NCBI RefSeq assembly: GCF_003855395.1
Contig: NZ_CP034015.1
Coordinates: 692,001 to 756,000 of the forward strand
From: Shewanella livingstonensis
GTDB lineage: Bacteria; Pseudomonadota; Gammaproteobacteria; Enterobacterales; Shewanellaceae
DNA length: 64,000 nucleotides
Reading direction: 5' to 3'
Made by a program: the position numbers and the translations under genes. Below the pieces are notes generated by a model. The model ran no database searches. It saw only the letters and a program-made list of their open reading frames with translations, and was not told where the DNA came from. Positions 1 through 10,683 of this stretch are shown here, piece after piece. Each line of letters starts with the position of its first letter. Position 1 is the first letter of the stretch.

Positions 1-1
1 G

Positions 2-415
2 ATTGGTATTATTGCTGTGGCGGTATTACCGCGTTTGATGTCTGATTCATCTTTTAGTGCCTATAGTTTACGCAGTGAATTTATCAGTGAATTACGCCAA
101 GTTCAGCTTAAAGCGATGCAAAATACCGATCAGTGTTATCAAATTGATGTCACATCAAGCGGTTATACTTTACTTCATTTTAGCGCAAGAGCTGCTAGCT
201 TATGTACAAACCAGGTACGTATAGAGCAACAACAAACCTTCAGTGGCAATGCCCACATCGCCTTAACCAGTAATGCTAGCCAAGTGTTTTCGATTACCTT
301 TGACAGCTTAGGTCGCATGTTATCTCCGGCGTGTGCAGGTCATTGTTTTAATGTCGTAGCAGACGAAACCTTAGCCATTGCGGTTGAGTCAGAGGGGTAT
401 ATTTATGCTCCGTAA
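2..415 (+). CDS. mshC: MSHA minor pilin MshC, 5' end outside the window
   Basis: The reading frame is open to the left edge, so the start and the prepilin cleavage site are missing. The first visible residues (IGIIAVAVLPRL) are the end of a type IV pilin hydrophobic helix. A short globular domain of about 130 residues follows, with four cysteines that could pair. MshC is a minor pilin of the mannose-sensitive haemagglutinin pilus, assembled at the inner membrane. The identity rests on the pilin helix plus position directly before mshD, mshO, mshP and mshQ; the globular part alone would not have been enough. Its stop overlaps the mshD start by 11 bases, which suggests translational coupling. 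Confidence 0.75.
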   Translation: MGIIAVAVLPRLMSDSSFSAYSLRSEFISELRQVQLKAMQNTDQCYQIDVTSSGYTLLHFSARAASLCTNQVRIEQQQTFSGNAHIALTSNASQVFSITFDSLGRMLSPACAGHCFNVVADETLAIAVESEGYIYAP

Positions 416-935
416 AACTCAATTTCATTGTTTATTAGCATCTACTCGTGGTTTTACCTTAATCGAACTTGTCATTGGTATGATGGTGATCGGCATTGCG
501 ATAGTGATGCTCACTAGCATGCTATTTCCCCAAGCAGATAGAGCCGCTGCAACTCTACATAGGGTTCGTTCTGCTGAGTTAGCCCATTCAGTCATGAATG
601 AGATTTGGGGTAAGCGCTATGATCAAAATACTAATTCCAATGGTGGTGTTCCCGCATGCAATGCTCCAACAGGCATTGTTTGTTCAGCGGCTCTTGGCAA
701 GGATGGTGAAAGCCGCGACGATTTTAATGATGTTGATGATTATGATGGGTTAGATGAAACACAAAACATGCTCAACTCAAGCCAAACTTATGCCCAAGCC
801 TATCCTCGTTATCAGTTGAACGTGTCAGTTGAATATCTTGATCCTGCGACTCAAGCAAAAAAGTTAATCACTGTCGATGTGACAACACCTGCCGGTGAAG
901 TGATCACTTACCAAGCGGTAAGGAGTAATTACTAA
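405..935 (+). CDS. mshD: MSHA minor pilin MshD
   Basis: A 176-residue type IV prepilin-like protein. The cleavage motif GFTLIELVIG lies near residue 16, with the conserved Glu at position +5 of the mature protein, followed by a hydrophobic helix (MMVIGIAIVMLTSMLF). The rest is a periplasmic globular domain with two cysteines. I chose the ATG at 405, not the TTG at 378, because AGAGGGG at 391-397 sits seven bases upstream. The gene overlaps mshC by 11 bases and its stop shares a base with the mshO start. Minor pilins of this kind are processed by the prepilin peptidase and are thought to prime pilus assembly. The assignment comes from the motif plus operon order. Confidence 0.85.
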   Translation: MLRKTQFHCLLASTRGFTLIELVIGMMVIGIAIVMLTSMLFPQADRAAATLHRVRSAELAHSVMNEIWGKRYDQNTNSNGGVPACNAPTGIVCSAALGKDGESRDDFNDVDDYDGLDETQNMLNSSQTYAQAYPRYQLNVSVEYLDPATQAKKLITVDVTTPAGEVITYQAVRSNY

Positions 936-1762
936 TGTCACTTAGCAACCAAGGTAAATCTGCTGGTTTCACTTTAATTGAAATGGTTACGGTTATTCTA
1001 ATCTTAGGGATTATTGTTGTTGGGTTAAGTAGTTTTGTTATTTTTGGCACCCGCATTTTTGTTGAATCTAGTGCTGTTGATCAAGTGCTCAGTCAAAGCC
1101 GTTTTGGCATTGAACGGATGACCCGCGATATTCGCCGTGCGGTGCCCAACAGTATGCGAACGTTAACCGCAATCGATGGTAGTTTTCAGTGTTTGGAGTT
1201 GTTGCCTATTGCAGCCAGCACATCGTATCTTGATGCGCCATTTATGCCACAATCTGCGCAAAATACTTTAACCGCGATTAAAAGTATTCGTCCCATTAAT
1301 GCAGCTCAATCAGTGTTAATTTATCCTTTAATCAATAGCGAAATTTATAATCCGCAAGGGACTACCGCTAAACGATTTATTGTACAAAGTGTTGCTGAAT
1401 CTGGTGATAAACTGACGATAACCTTAACTCAAACCGTCCGCTTTACTGAGGCGTCGCCGCTAAAACGCTTATACGTTTCTGATAGTCCATTGAGCTACTG
1501 TTTTGTTAACAATGCCAGTAATGCTGAGCTGCGCCTATACCAAAACTATGGTTATAAGGTCGATCAGCCTACGCCCGCTACGATGGGTAATGGGGTGTTA
1601 ATGGCACAAAATGTCACCAATGCCTTAGCGGTTAATCCCGCGGTGATCTTGACTCCATCGACGTTGGTGACTAATGCAATAGTGCATTTACAGCCACTAT
1701 TTAGCGTTAATGGCGAAACGTTTCAATATCAACATCAAGTGCAGGTGATGAATGTTCCCTAA
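935..1762 (+). CDS. mshO: MSHA biogenesis protein MshO (minor pilin-like)
   Basis: A 275-residue protein with a type IV prepilin N-terminus: GFTLIEMVTVILILG follows a short basic leader of about ten residues. A long hydrophobic helix then leads into a periplasmic domain containing FGIERMTRDIRRAVPNS, a stretch typical of MshO and related PilW-like minor pilins. The ATG shares its first base with the mshD stop codon, and TAAGGAG at 919-925 is a strong ribosome binding site. It probably acts with MshC, MshD and MshP as a pilus-tip or priming component in the inner membrane. Its stop overlaps the mshP start by 11 bases. Confidence 0.88.
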   Translation: MSLSNQGKSAGFTLIEMVTVILILGIIVVGLSSFVIFGTRIFVESSAVDQVLSQSRFGIERMTRDIRRAVPNSMRTLTAIDGSFQCLELLPIAASTSYLDAPFMPQSAQNTLTAIKSIRPINAAQSVLIYPLINSEIYNPQGTTAKRFIVQSVAESGDKLTITLTQTVRFTEASPLKRLYVSDSPLSYCFVNNASNAELRLYQNYGYKVDQPTPATMGNGVLMAQNVTNALAVNPAVILTPSTLVTNAIVHLQPLFSVNGETFQYQHQVQVMNVP

Positions 1763-2207
1763 GCTGAAATTAACCCAACATTCTCAACAAGGTAGTGCAC
1801 TAATCATTGGTGTGTTTGTACTCACGGTGATGTTTTTACTTGCGGCGAGTTTAATCCGTATTGTCGGTGATGCCGATGAGTCGGTGAACATGGAAGTGTG
1901 GGGGACTCGGGCATTATTTAGTGCCAATAGCGGTGCAGATGCGGCCCTTTCTGAGTTATTTCCGCTGCTAGGTTCAGTAGCTAATTGTACTAATGTTAGC
2001 CCTACATGGACGCCGCCAAGCGGATTAAATGGGTTTCATAACTGCACTGTGTCGGTTACCTGCAATACTGCAACGGTGGACAGTGTTGCTCAATATAGAA
2101 TTAACAGTTTAGCGGTTTGTGAAACCGGTAATTGTGGTGGCAATGCTAACAGTTCAACATGTTTGCGAGTGAGTCGCCAAGTGGAGGTAGAAGCCCGTGG
2201 GAATTAA
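1752..2207 (+). CDS. mshP: MSHA biogenesis protein MshP
   Basis: A 151-residue protein with one N-terminal hydrophobic segment (GSALIIGVFVLTVMFLLAASL, residues about 15-35) and a cysteine-rich periplasmic part. It resembles the PilX-like class, in which a QxGSALI-type motif replaces the classical prepilin FTLIE motif. The position between mshO and mshQ supports the name. Start and stop overlap both neighbours: 11 bases with mshO, and 11 bases with the GTG start of mshQ. Its exact role in MSHA assembly is not visible in the sequence; family knowledge suggests a minor pilin-like accessory protein. Confidence 0.85.
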   Translation: MFPKLKLTQHSQQGSALIIGVFVLTVMFLLAASLIRIVGDADESVNMEVWGTRALFSANSGADAALSELFPLLGSVANCTNVSPTWTPPSGLNGFHNCTVSVTCNTATVDSVAQYRINSLAVCETGNCGGNANSSTCLRVSRQVEVEARGN

Positions 2208-5200
2208 GTTACTTAAATATATTTTTACTCTTCTGAGCGTTTTTTGTGTGTCTAGTGCACAAGCTGATCTGCCGCCGCAGTTAGAGCCCCCTCTAGATAA
2301 CCTGACGATCTATTCTGGTGCCGCTATTACAATGGGCGCAAGTTCAATAGTTGGTGGTAATATTCAGGTAAAAGCCGCCGCAACACTCGGTGCAAGTACA
2401 AGTGTAAGCGGTTATATTGTTGCCGGTGCTGCAGTAACGCTCGGCGCATCGGCAAAAGTTGGAGGCTATATTGAAGCCCGTGACGCCGGAACTATTGGCG
2501 CGGATTCAACCATTGGCGGTCATCTTACAACTGGAGATGCCGCTACGCTCGGTGCGAATACGATAGATGGCAATATTATGGTTGGTGGCGACCTAACGGC
2601 CGGTGCCGCGATACTCGTCGGTACGAAGGCCGTTATTTCCGGTAACCTCAGATCCGGAGCCGCCGCATCTGCAGATCTTGGCGCGGATGCAATAGTTGGT
2701 GGTAATGCTACCGCTGGAACCGCCTTAACATTGGGCGCTAATGTCGACATTAGTGGCAACATTCAGGCTGGAACTGGTGCTGTATCGCTTGGCGTAGATG
2801 CGAAAGTGATAGGTAATGCTAGAGCCGGGACCAGCGTGACGCTCGCCGCAGGTGCAAGTGTTGGTGGTGTGATTTCAGAGAATAATATTGAGCTGTTTAC
2901 TAACGAGCCCAAGGAGCCCATAGATGATCAAACGTTAAAGCTTGCGGTGGTGCAAGCTGAGCTTGCCGCGATGATAGCACCCTTGGGAAATCAACTTCCA
3001 GCGTCGATGACCTCAAGTACTACGCTCAAAAAGGGCGTCTATCATGCAACGGCTCTTACGACTACCGCAGGCATAACCATCACCCTTGATGGCGAAGGCG
3101 TAGATGGTCACTGGCTTATCAATAGTGATACCTTCATTGCCTTTGGTGCGAGCACTAAAATAGTATTAAAGAATGTTACTGCTAACAGCACTATTACCTG
3201 GAATGCATTGAGCTACACATCTGTAGGTGCAAGCGCGGATCTAATCGGTAAGTTTTTTGCATTTTCTTACATTCTCACCGGAGAGTTCACTACGCTAAAA
3301 GGCATTGGTACTGGTTGTGGTGGTATGTTTACTAATACCGGAGCTGTAACATTAGGTGCCAGTAACATAATTGGATCCGTTGGTTGTACGTCTGTTGCAC
3401 CTCAGAGGCCTTTTCATATGCAATTTGGTGTGGCAGCGCAGACATCAACATCGGTGATATTTGATAAACCGTTTCTCTCAGGTGTAACGCCGTTAGTTTT
3501 TGTTATGGCAACAATTTCAGAAACTGATACGAATGACGATGGTCCTGCTGCAGTTTTTATTAGTGATATTAGTAATACAGGTTTTAAGTGGACACAAAAA
3601 GAATCACCTTCTTCAGCTGGAAACTCTGTGGCATCAAAGCCTATGCCCGAGGTTCATTGGATTGCAGTGACATCAGGCACTTATGATTTAAGTAACGGGA
3701 CGCAATTAATTGCAGGCAGTGTGTTGCAAAATAAGGCGTTGATTGGCTCAAATAATCAATATTTAGCAGTAACCTTGCCCAGTACTCAAAATGTGGTGCT
3801 TAACCAGCTGCAGACTCAAAATAATGACTGTTGGCTAACCAGTACTTCTCAATTTACGGCAAGTGGTATCGAGTTAGCGATGGATGCCTCTGAGGTGCGC
3901 AATAATTCGGGTCAGTGCGAAACAGGTAAACTAGACAATAATAGTCTTAAAAGTGAGAAAATTGCCTATTTGTCAGTAAAATCAGGTAGCGGTGCGCTCA
4001 TATTAAATGAAACTAATGTCAATTATCATTTTGGCCAAGGGCAAACGTTTGATGATAATGGTACAAAAAGTGTTGCAGATCAATGCTCTGATACTACTAG
4101 TTTGCTAGGTTTTACCAATATTCCTATGTTAGTTGCCAGTAAAAACAGTCGTCGTGGTGGTGATGGTGGATGGTTACGCCGCTGTCAGTTAACGAACACA
4201 ACGGTCAGCATGGTCGATGATGAAGACACTTTTAGAGATAGTGATCGTAGACATACTCGAGAAAATTACAGTTTTGTTGCACTAGAAAAGCTCAAGCCCG
4301 TCCGTCAGTGTTTTACTGATAATTTCGATCGTACAGATTTAGGCAGTGATTGGGTTGTTGCGCGCAGTTCAGGTAATTTTACACCTGCAATTGTTAATCT
4401 AAGTACCTCTACGGATAAAATTTTCCGTTTAAGGCAAACAGAGGCGCAGAAAAATCAGGCTACTTCAACAACTTATCAAAGGCTTTTCCCCGCAAAAAAC
4501 AATAAAGTCGAAATCGAATTTGATCATTATGCCTATGGCGGGAACAGCGCTGATGGTATTGCCTTTGTACTGTCAGATGCCTCAATTACTCCACAGCCTG
4601 GCGCAGCTGGTGGTCCAATGGGGTATGGTGCTCGCTCTAATGTGAATGGATTTGCGGGTGGTTGGCTGGGTTTTGGTATTGATGAATACGGTAACTTTTC
4701 GGCCGAAGGTGGACCTAATGGCCCTGGACGGCGTCGCCAGTCGGTGTCTATTCGTGGTTCAGGCTCTGGCACTTCAGGTTATCGTTATTTACGTGGCACA
4801 TGCAGTAATGGAAGTACTAACACGAGTGGTAATTGTTTGTCACCCACTGTTGATAATAATAATGATAATACAAAGCCAGCGCACCGTTATCGTATTACCG
4901 TAGACTCATTGGTCGCTAATCAATCAATAGTTAAGGTCGAGCGCAATACTGGAAGTGGTTTTGTTGAACTTATCCCAGCGTTTGATGCTGCATCTCAGAT
5001 AGAGCAAAAGGCTATTCCAGAAAACTTTTTGTTATCACTAACAGGTTCAACAGGTGGGTCAACCAACAATCATGAAATTGATAATATAGAAATTTGTGCT
5101 CTTGACTCGAATCCAATAGGTGTACAAATCGATCATTTTGAATATTCATATTCAGGCCAAGGATTAACGTGTACTCCAAAAACGTTGTCGATAAAAGCGT

Positions 5201-7164
5201 GTGCTAATGCAGATTGCAGTATAACGGTGCCTGATACGGTGACAGCTATTTTAAGCCCAGCAACAATAACCGCAGGTGGTGGTTGGGTTGGTGGTAATAC
5301 TGTTACCTTTACTGGTGGACAAAAATCAGATTTACAATTAAGACGTAATACCCCAGGTACAGTTACTTTAGGTGTTACAGGGTCTACACCCAGTACTAAA
5401 GCATTCAGTAAAACCTTATGCCGTGTTAATGGTGGTGCCGCAAGCGAGGCTAACTGTGGTTTAGTGTTTGCAGACAGCGGTTTTATCTTTGATGTGCCGG
5501 ATAAGCTGGCTAACAAACCAACAGGCAATATATCGATTAGCGCAGTGAAAAAATCGGATAGTACTTTGCAATGCGTTCCTACCTTTGCCGATACCACAAA
5601 AAATGTTAGTTTTTGGAGTAGCTATATTGAGCCTGTTACGCCAATAAGTGGTCAGTCGGTTACTGTTAATAATACGACTGTAAGCAAGCAAAGTTCGGCC
5701 GCGACCTCCATTGCGTTGGCTTTTGATGTAACAGGTAAAGCCAGTATTAACGTTAATTACCCCGATGCGGGCAAAGTGCAGCTTGATGCGAAATATACCG
5801 GTACTGGCGATGAAGCTGGTTTAATCATGTTGGGATCAGATCAGTTTGTGAGCTTTCCGGTAGGTTTATGTGTTACCCCCAAAGATGATGCTGCCCAGTG
5901 GTCTAAAAATGATCCATATAAAAAAGCTGGCGAGTCATTTGAGTTAATTATTCAAGGTAAAGCATGGCAAGCGGATGGTGATACAAATTACTGCGATAAT
6001 GTAAATACCCCTAATTACGCCCATGAAAAAATTGAGTTAGGCCATCAATTGGTTGCTCCAGCCGGAGGTGTGTTAGGTGCAGTGGGATCATCGTTATACA
6101 ATCATGTTGCGCAAACCACTAACAGTAATACCGTGTCTCAGTCGGTAACCGAAGTGGGAGTTTTTAAACTTACTGCTAACCCGCCAGTCCCGTATTTAGG
6201 GTCGAGCTTTTATAATATTCCACTTGCAGTATCACCTTCCATGGGTCGCTTTGTGCCAGACCGATTTGTTGTGAGTAGTTCAAGTGTGTTGCCATCTTGC
6301 GGTAGCTTTACTTATATGGATCAACCTTTTGGCCTGACGTTGACTTTGAGCGCATTTAATACCGGTACTTATATCACCAAAAATTATCAAGGTGCTTTTG
6401 CTAAAGGTACTGCAAACCTTGTGGGTGAAAACATGAACAATGGTGTAGATTTGAGTGGCAGATTAAGCACTCTACCTATTAATGCTGGGTCTTGGGCGTT
6501 GGGTGAAGCAAACGTAGGATTATCTTATCAAGCTCATTTTAGCCGTACAGTGGCCCCAAGTGTGGATGGACCATTTAGTCAGTTAGCTATTGGTGTGCAA
6601 GCTTTTGATAATGATGGTGACTGGTCGTTTATTGCATCACCAGATATGCGAGCCAACAGCAGTGCTATTTGTGCTGATAATAGTAACTGCAACGCGAAAC
6701 TGTTGTCGACTCAGGATTTTCGTCATGGCAGAGTGGTGATGGACAATACTTATGGCCCTGAAAATGAAATACTGCGCATGCCAACGTATGCCCAATATTG
6801 GAATGGTAGTACTTGGGTAACGAACATTAGTGATAGCTGTACTCAAGTTATCGATCCGCTTGATGGCAGCGAAATATACACACCATTATTAACTTCTGGT
6901 CAAACGGTTACCCGCAGTGATGGCAACAGTACCGTGAACATTCTGATGAGTAGTGGTCAACTCCCCTTATTATGGCAAAACACCGGTTCTGTAGCATATC
7001 GAGGTCAAGTGACTGCACCGCTACAAGTCGAGAATTGGCTTAAGTGGTATTGGAATTGGGACCAAGCAAGTCCTGCTCAGCTCTATGACCCAAGAGCAAG
7101 TGCGTTCTTTGGTCGCTACCGAGGCCATGATCGGATCATTTATTGGCGTGAGGTAGGTCAATAA
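2197..7164 (+). CDS. mshQ: MshQ, large MSHA surface protein with solenoid repeats, ice-binding-like and lectin-like domains
   Basis: A 1655-residue secreted protein. The GTG start has GTGGAGG at 2181-2187. A signal peptide ends near AQA (residue 23). Residues about 40-230 are some ten imperfect repeats of 17-20 residues around a GAAxTLGAxxxVxGxI pattern, as in a beta-solenoid. Residues about 244-400 fit the DUF3494 ice-binding-like fold (LKKGVYHATA, TLDGEGVDGHW, TGAVTLGASNII). Residues about 405-500 look like an H-type-lectin-like module and about 708-960 an L-type-lectin-like module (DGIAFVLSD, GFAGGWLGFGIDEYGNF). The last several hundred residues match the C-terminal region usual in MshQ (DUF6701 type). 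It ends the msh operon and probably contributes to adhesion or to the pilus tip. The N-terminal module is the unusual part; domain boundaries are by eye. Confidence 0.8.
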   Translation: MGIKLLKYIFTLLSVFCVSSAQADLPPQLEPPLDNLTIYSGAAITMGASSIVGGNIQVKAAATLGASTSVSGYIVAGAAVTLGASAKVGGYIEARDAGTIGADSTIGGHLTTGDAATLGANTIDGNIMVGGDLTAGAAILVGTKAVISGNLRSGAAASADLGADAIVGGNATAGTALTLGANVDISGNIQAGTGAVSLGVDAKVIGNARAGTSVTLAAGASVGGVISENNIELFTNEPKEPIDDQTLKLAVVQAELAAMIAPLGNQLPASMTSSTTLKKGVYHATALTTTAGITITLDGEGVDGHWLINSDTFIAFGASTKIVLKNVTANSTITWNALSYTSVGASADLIGKFFAFSYILTGEFTTLKGIGTGCGGMFTNTGAVTLGASNIIGSVGCTSVAPQRPFHMQFGVAAQTSTSVIFDKPFLSGVTPLVFVMATISETDTNDDGPAAVFISDISNTGFKWTQKESPSSAGNSVASKPMPEVHWIAVTSGTYDLSNGTQLIAGSVLQNKALIGSNNQYLAVTLPSTQNVVLNQLQTQNNDCWLTSTSQFTASGIELAMDASEVRNNSGQCETGKLDNNSLKSEKIAYLSVKSGSGALILNETNVNYHFGQGQTFDDNGTKSVADQCSDTTSLLGFTNIPMLVASKNSRRGGDGGWLRRCQLTNTTVSMVDDEDTFRDSDRRHTRENYSFVALEKLKPVRQCFTDNFDRTDLGSDWVVARSSGNFTPAIVNLSTSTDKIFRLRQTEAQKNQATSTTYQRLFPAKNNKVEIEFDHYAYGGNSADGIAFVLSDASITPQPGAAGGPMGYGARSNVNGFAGGWLGFGIDEYGNFSAEGGPNGPGRRRQSVSIRGSGSGTSGYRYLRGTCSNGSTNTSGNCLSPTVDNNNDNTKPAHRYRITVDSLVANQSIVKVERNTGSGFVELIPAFDAASQIEQKAIPENFLLSLTGSTGGSTNNHEIDNIEICALDSNPIGVQIDHFEYSYSGQGLTCTPKTLSIKACANADCSITVPDTVTAILSPATITAGGGWVGGNTVTFTGGQKSDLQLRRNTPGTVTLGVTGSTPSTKAFSKTLCRVNGGAASEANCGLVFADSGFIFDVPDKLANKPTGNISISAVKKSDSTLQCVPTFADTTKNVSFWSSYIEPVTPISGQSVTVNNTTVSKQSSAATSIALAFDVTGKASINVNYPDAGKVQLDAKYTGTGDEAGLIMLGSDQFVSFPVGLCVTPKDDAAQWSKNDPYKKAGESFELIIQGKAWQADGDTNYCDNVNTPNYAHEKIELGHQLVAPAGGVLGAVGSSLYNHVAQTTNSNTVSQSVTEVGVFKLTANPPVPYLGSSFYNIPLAVSPSMGRFVPDRFVVSSSSVLPSCGSFTYMDQPFGLTLTLSAFNTGTYITKNYQGAFAKGTANLVGENMNNGVDLSGRLSTLPINAGSWALGEANVGLSYQAHFSRTVAPSVDGPFSQLAIGVQAFDNDGDWSFIASPDMRANSSAICADNSNCNAKLLSTQDFRHGRVVMDNTYGPENEILRMPTYAQYWNGSTWVTNISDSCTQVIDPLDGSEIYTPLLTSGQTVTRSDGNSTVNILMSSGQLPLLWQNTGSVAYRGQVTAPLQVENWLKWYWNWDQASPAQLYDPRASAFFGRYRGHDRIIYWREVGQ

Positions 7165-7354
7165 TGTGAATGATAAAACGTCAGTTTTGGGCTTTTTTGA
7201 TTTAAAACTGCGCGAATGGTGATTTTTTAATAGCTTTTATAAAAAAAAACGCTAGATTAGCAATTGTTAACCTGTTCGGTATTGTAGAATGGGGGTGTCA
7301 TTGATAAAGTTAGCTGATTTTTCTTTCTTCTGACTCCACAGAATACAGGCCTGA

Positions 7355-8407
<1,053 letters not shown>

Positions 8408-8470
8408 TTATCATCTGATGAGCGGCTTTGTTAATGGCATTTTATGGGTTAACAAAGTTGCGAAAAATTT

Positions 8471-9469
8471 ATGAAACCAATTTTCGTTCGTGGTGTATCG
8501 AGTCAATTCAGATTGACACTGGCAATTATTTTGTCGGTGGCATTACTGATGACTAATCATCGCCTTGATCCTATTCGCCAGTCTTTATCTTCGGTGTTAA
8601 GCCCTCTTCAGTTTTTAGCCAATGTGCCAGGTATGATGCTTGACTGGTCTGCCGAAGCATTTGCAACCCGCAATATGCTTGAACTGCAAAACAAAGAACT
8701 GTTACGTCAACAACTGGTTATGTCAGAACGTTTACAGCGTTTTGAACATGTGCGCCAAGAAAATGAGCGTTTACGTGCATTACTTGGTTCTCCTGTGCAC
8801 ATGGATTCTCGTAAAATGGTAGCTGAAGTGATGGAAGTCGCCAGCGATCCTTTTCGACAGTTTGTAGTATTAAATCATGGCTCGCAAACCGGTATTTATG
8901 TCGGCCAGCCTGTGGTTGATGCTAAAGGGGTTGTTGGCCAGGTAATTGAAGTGAGCGAGTTTACCAGCCGGGTATTGATGGTGTCAGATGTTACTCATGG
9001 TATTCCGGTGCGAGTTACCCGTAATGATGTACGTGCCATTGCCAATGGCACCGGTGATATTGACCAAATTGAATTACGTCATGTTGCTAAGAGTACCGAT
9101 ATTATAGTGGGCGATTTATTGGTCACTTCAGGGTTGGGTAATCGTTTTCCAGAAGGGTATCCCGTCGCCCGAGTTATTAGCGTATCGCGTGATGATGGCC
9201 AGAGCTATGCAGTAATTAATGCCCAGCCTCTAGCTGCACTTGACCGTATCCGTTACGTGTTACTTATTTGGCCTGATGAAACGAAACCTTTTACGCTCCC
9301 AGCGGACGTACAAGGGTTGATACAAGAGGCTGCTAATAACGCTGCTGCGGCTTCTGCTACAAACGCTTCTGAATCAATACCAAATCAAGCAGCAGACAAT
9401 GCATTGCCACCTCAAAAACCGGCTTCACAAGAGACTACTACGCCAATAATAAGCGAGGTAAACCAATGA
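8471..9469 (+). CDS. mreC: Cell shape protein MreC
   Basis: A 332-residue bitopic inner-membrane protein: one transmembrane helix near residues 14-30, a coiled coil about residues 65-105 (NMLELQNKELLRQQ onward), then the periplasmic double beta-barrel with motifs such as VVLNHGSQTGIYVGQPVV and GLGNRFPEGYPVA. The tail after about residue 280 is low-complexity, rich in Ala, Asn, Pro and Gln, and is probably disordered. MreC couples MreB to the elongasome enzymes. The ribosome binding site before the ATG at 8471 is poor. The stop overlaps the mreD start (ATGA). Confidence 0.96.
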   Translation: MKPIFVRGVSSQFRLTLAIILSVALLMTNHRLDPIRQSLSSVLSPLQFLANVPGMMLDWSAEAFATRNMLELQNKELLRQQLVMSERLQRFEHVRQENERLRALLGSPVHMDSRKMVAEVMEVASDPFRQFVVLNHGSQTGIYVGQPVVDAKGVVGQVIEVSEFTSRVLMVSDVTHGIPVRVTRNDVRAIANGTGDIDQIELRHVAKSTDIIVGDLLVTSGLGNRFPEGYPVARVISVSRDDGQSYAVINAQPLAALDRIRYVLLIWPDETKPFTLPADVQGLIQEAANNAAAASATNASESIPNQAADNALPPQKPASQETTTPIISEVNQ

Positions 9470-9957
9470 GTGCGCACATTGCTAATGGTCGCTTAGTGGT
9501 ATGGCTGACTTTATTTATCGGTATGATGTTTCAGATTATGCCATTACCTCAAGTCGTAGAAGCATGGCGACCTGACTGGCTACTGTTGGTGATGATATAT
9601 TGGGCGATGGCATTGCCGCATCGTTACAGTATTCTCACCGCCTGGTTGCTGGGGGTAATGCTTGATGTGCTATTAGGGGCCCATTTAGGTATCCGTTCAT
9701 TAGCATTGTCTTTGGTAATTTATATTGTCGTGTTGCTGTGTCAGCGCTTACGTAATTATCCACGTTGGCAACAATCACTGTTAGTAGCCTGTTTTATCTG
9801 TATTTATCATGTAGTGATATTTTGGGTGCAGTTTGTGGTGGTTGGTGCAACCCCGTTTAACGTTGAGATGTTTTTACCCGCTATTTCGAGTTTATTTATT
9901 TGGTGGTGGGTGTTTTGGATACTACGTAATATGCGCCGTCATTATAAAGTACGTTAA
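9466..9957 (+). CDS. mreD: Cell shape protein MreD
   Basis: A 163-residue polytopic inner-membrane protein with about five hydrophobic segments and the conserved RPDWLLLVMIYW and GVMLDVLLGAHLGIRSLAL regions of MreD. The length matches the family. It overlaps mreC by four bases (ATGA), with GAGG at about 9455-9458 as the ribosome binding site. It is the third component of the MreBCD elongation complex. A 56-base gap leads to maf, consistent with one transcript. Confidence 0.95.
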   Translation: MSAHIANGRLVVWLTLFIGMMFQIMPLPQVVEAWRPDWLLLVMIYWAMALPHRYSILTAWLLGVMLDVLLGAHLGIRSLALSLVIYIVVLLCQRLRNYPRWQQSLLVACFICIYHVVIFWVQFVVVGATPFNVEMFLPAISSLFIWWWVFWILRNMRRHYKVR

Positions 9958-10013
9958 TGTAACGCAATAATGTAAGTATTGTTTTAATGTACACTAACAA
10001 GAGTAAATGATTG

Positions 10014-10601
10014 ATGGAATGGGTACTGGCTTCAACATCACCTAGAAGAAAAGAATTACTGGCTCAAGCAGGCTTTAGTCAGGCAGACTTCTCATTCCAG
10101 CTCGTTGCCCCCGATATCGATGAAACACCTTTATTAACGGAAACAGCAGAGCAATACGTGTGTCGTTTAGCCGTTGAAAAAGCCCAAGCAGGCTTAGTAC
10201 TTAGTGCTCATATGATGGCTCCTAAAGTACTGGGTTCAGATACAATAGTGGTGTTGAATAATCTAATACTCGGTAAACCAATAGACCAAGATGATGCTAA
10301 GCGAATGCTGACATTATTATCCGGTCAAACTCATGAAGTGATGACTGCGGTGGCGTTAACCGATGGTGAACACACCTTTAGCCGATTATGTCGTACCCAA
10401 GTGAGCTTTTGTGAGTTATCTCCTGCCGACATAGACGCTTATGTGGCATCAGGTGAACCCATGGACAAAGCTGGCGCGTATGGGATACAAGCCTTAGGTG
10501 GTTGTTTTGTTCAATCTATTAATGGCAGTTATTCTGCCGTCGTTGGTTTACCGCTAGTTGAAACACGTGAATTATTAGCCTGCATGATGCAGCAAACTTA
10601 A
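10014..10601 (+). CDS. maf: Maf family nucleotide pyrophosphatase (YhdE type)
   Basis: A 195-residue Maf/HAM1-fold enzyme. The N-terminal [19 protein letters not shown] motif, [10 protein letters not shown] around residue 75 and the later [14 protein letters not shown] motif are all present. YhdE-type Maf proteins hydrolyse dTTP, UTP and some modified pyrimidine nucleotides to monophosphates, a house-cleaning role. The position between mreD and rng matches yhdE in enterobacteria, which favours the YhdE over the YceF subgroup. I chose the ATG at 10014; a TTG three bases before it is possible. An AAGAG lies at 9999-10003. Confidence 0.93.
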   Translation: MEWVLASTSPRRKELLAQAGFSQADFSFQLVAPDIDETPLLTETAEQYVCRLAVEKAQAGLVLSAHMMAPKVLGSDTIVVLNNLILGKPIDQDDAKRMLTLLSGQTHEVMTAVALTDGEHTFSRLCRTQVSFCELSPADIDAYVASGEPMDKAGAYGIQALGGCFVQSINGSYSAVVGLPLVETRELLACMMQQT

Positions 10602-10683
10602 CTTTTTGCTTTAATCGGTCATCTACGGTGGTGCAACTGCTGTCAACATTACGATTGGAGCATGACCCGAATACTGGTGGCTT

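Noticed and set aside
2314..2886. Possibility that the repeats in mshQ are a DNA repeat array
   Set aside because: Units vary in length and sequence at the DNA level and stay in frame, so they are protein repeats and not CRISPR or satellite DNA.
5133..5597. 154-codon minus-strand frame inside mshQ
   Set aside because: Antisense to the well-supported mshQ coding sequence; the composition mirrors that gene.
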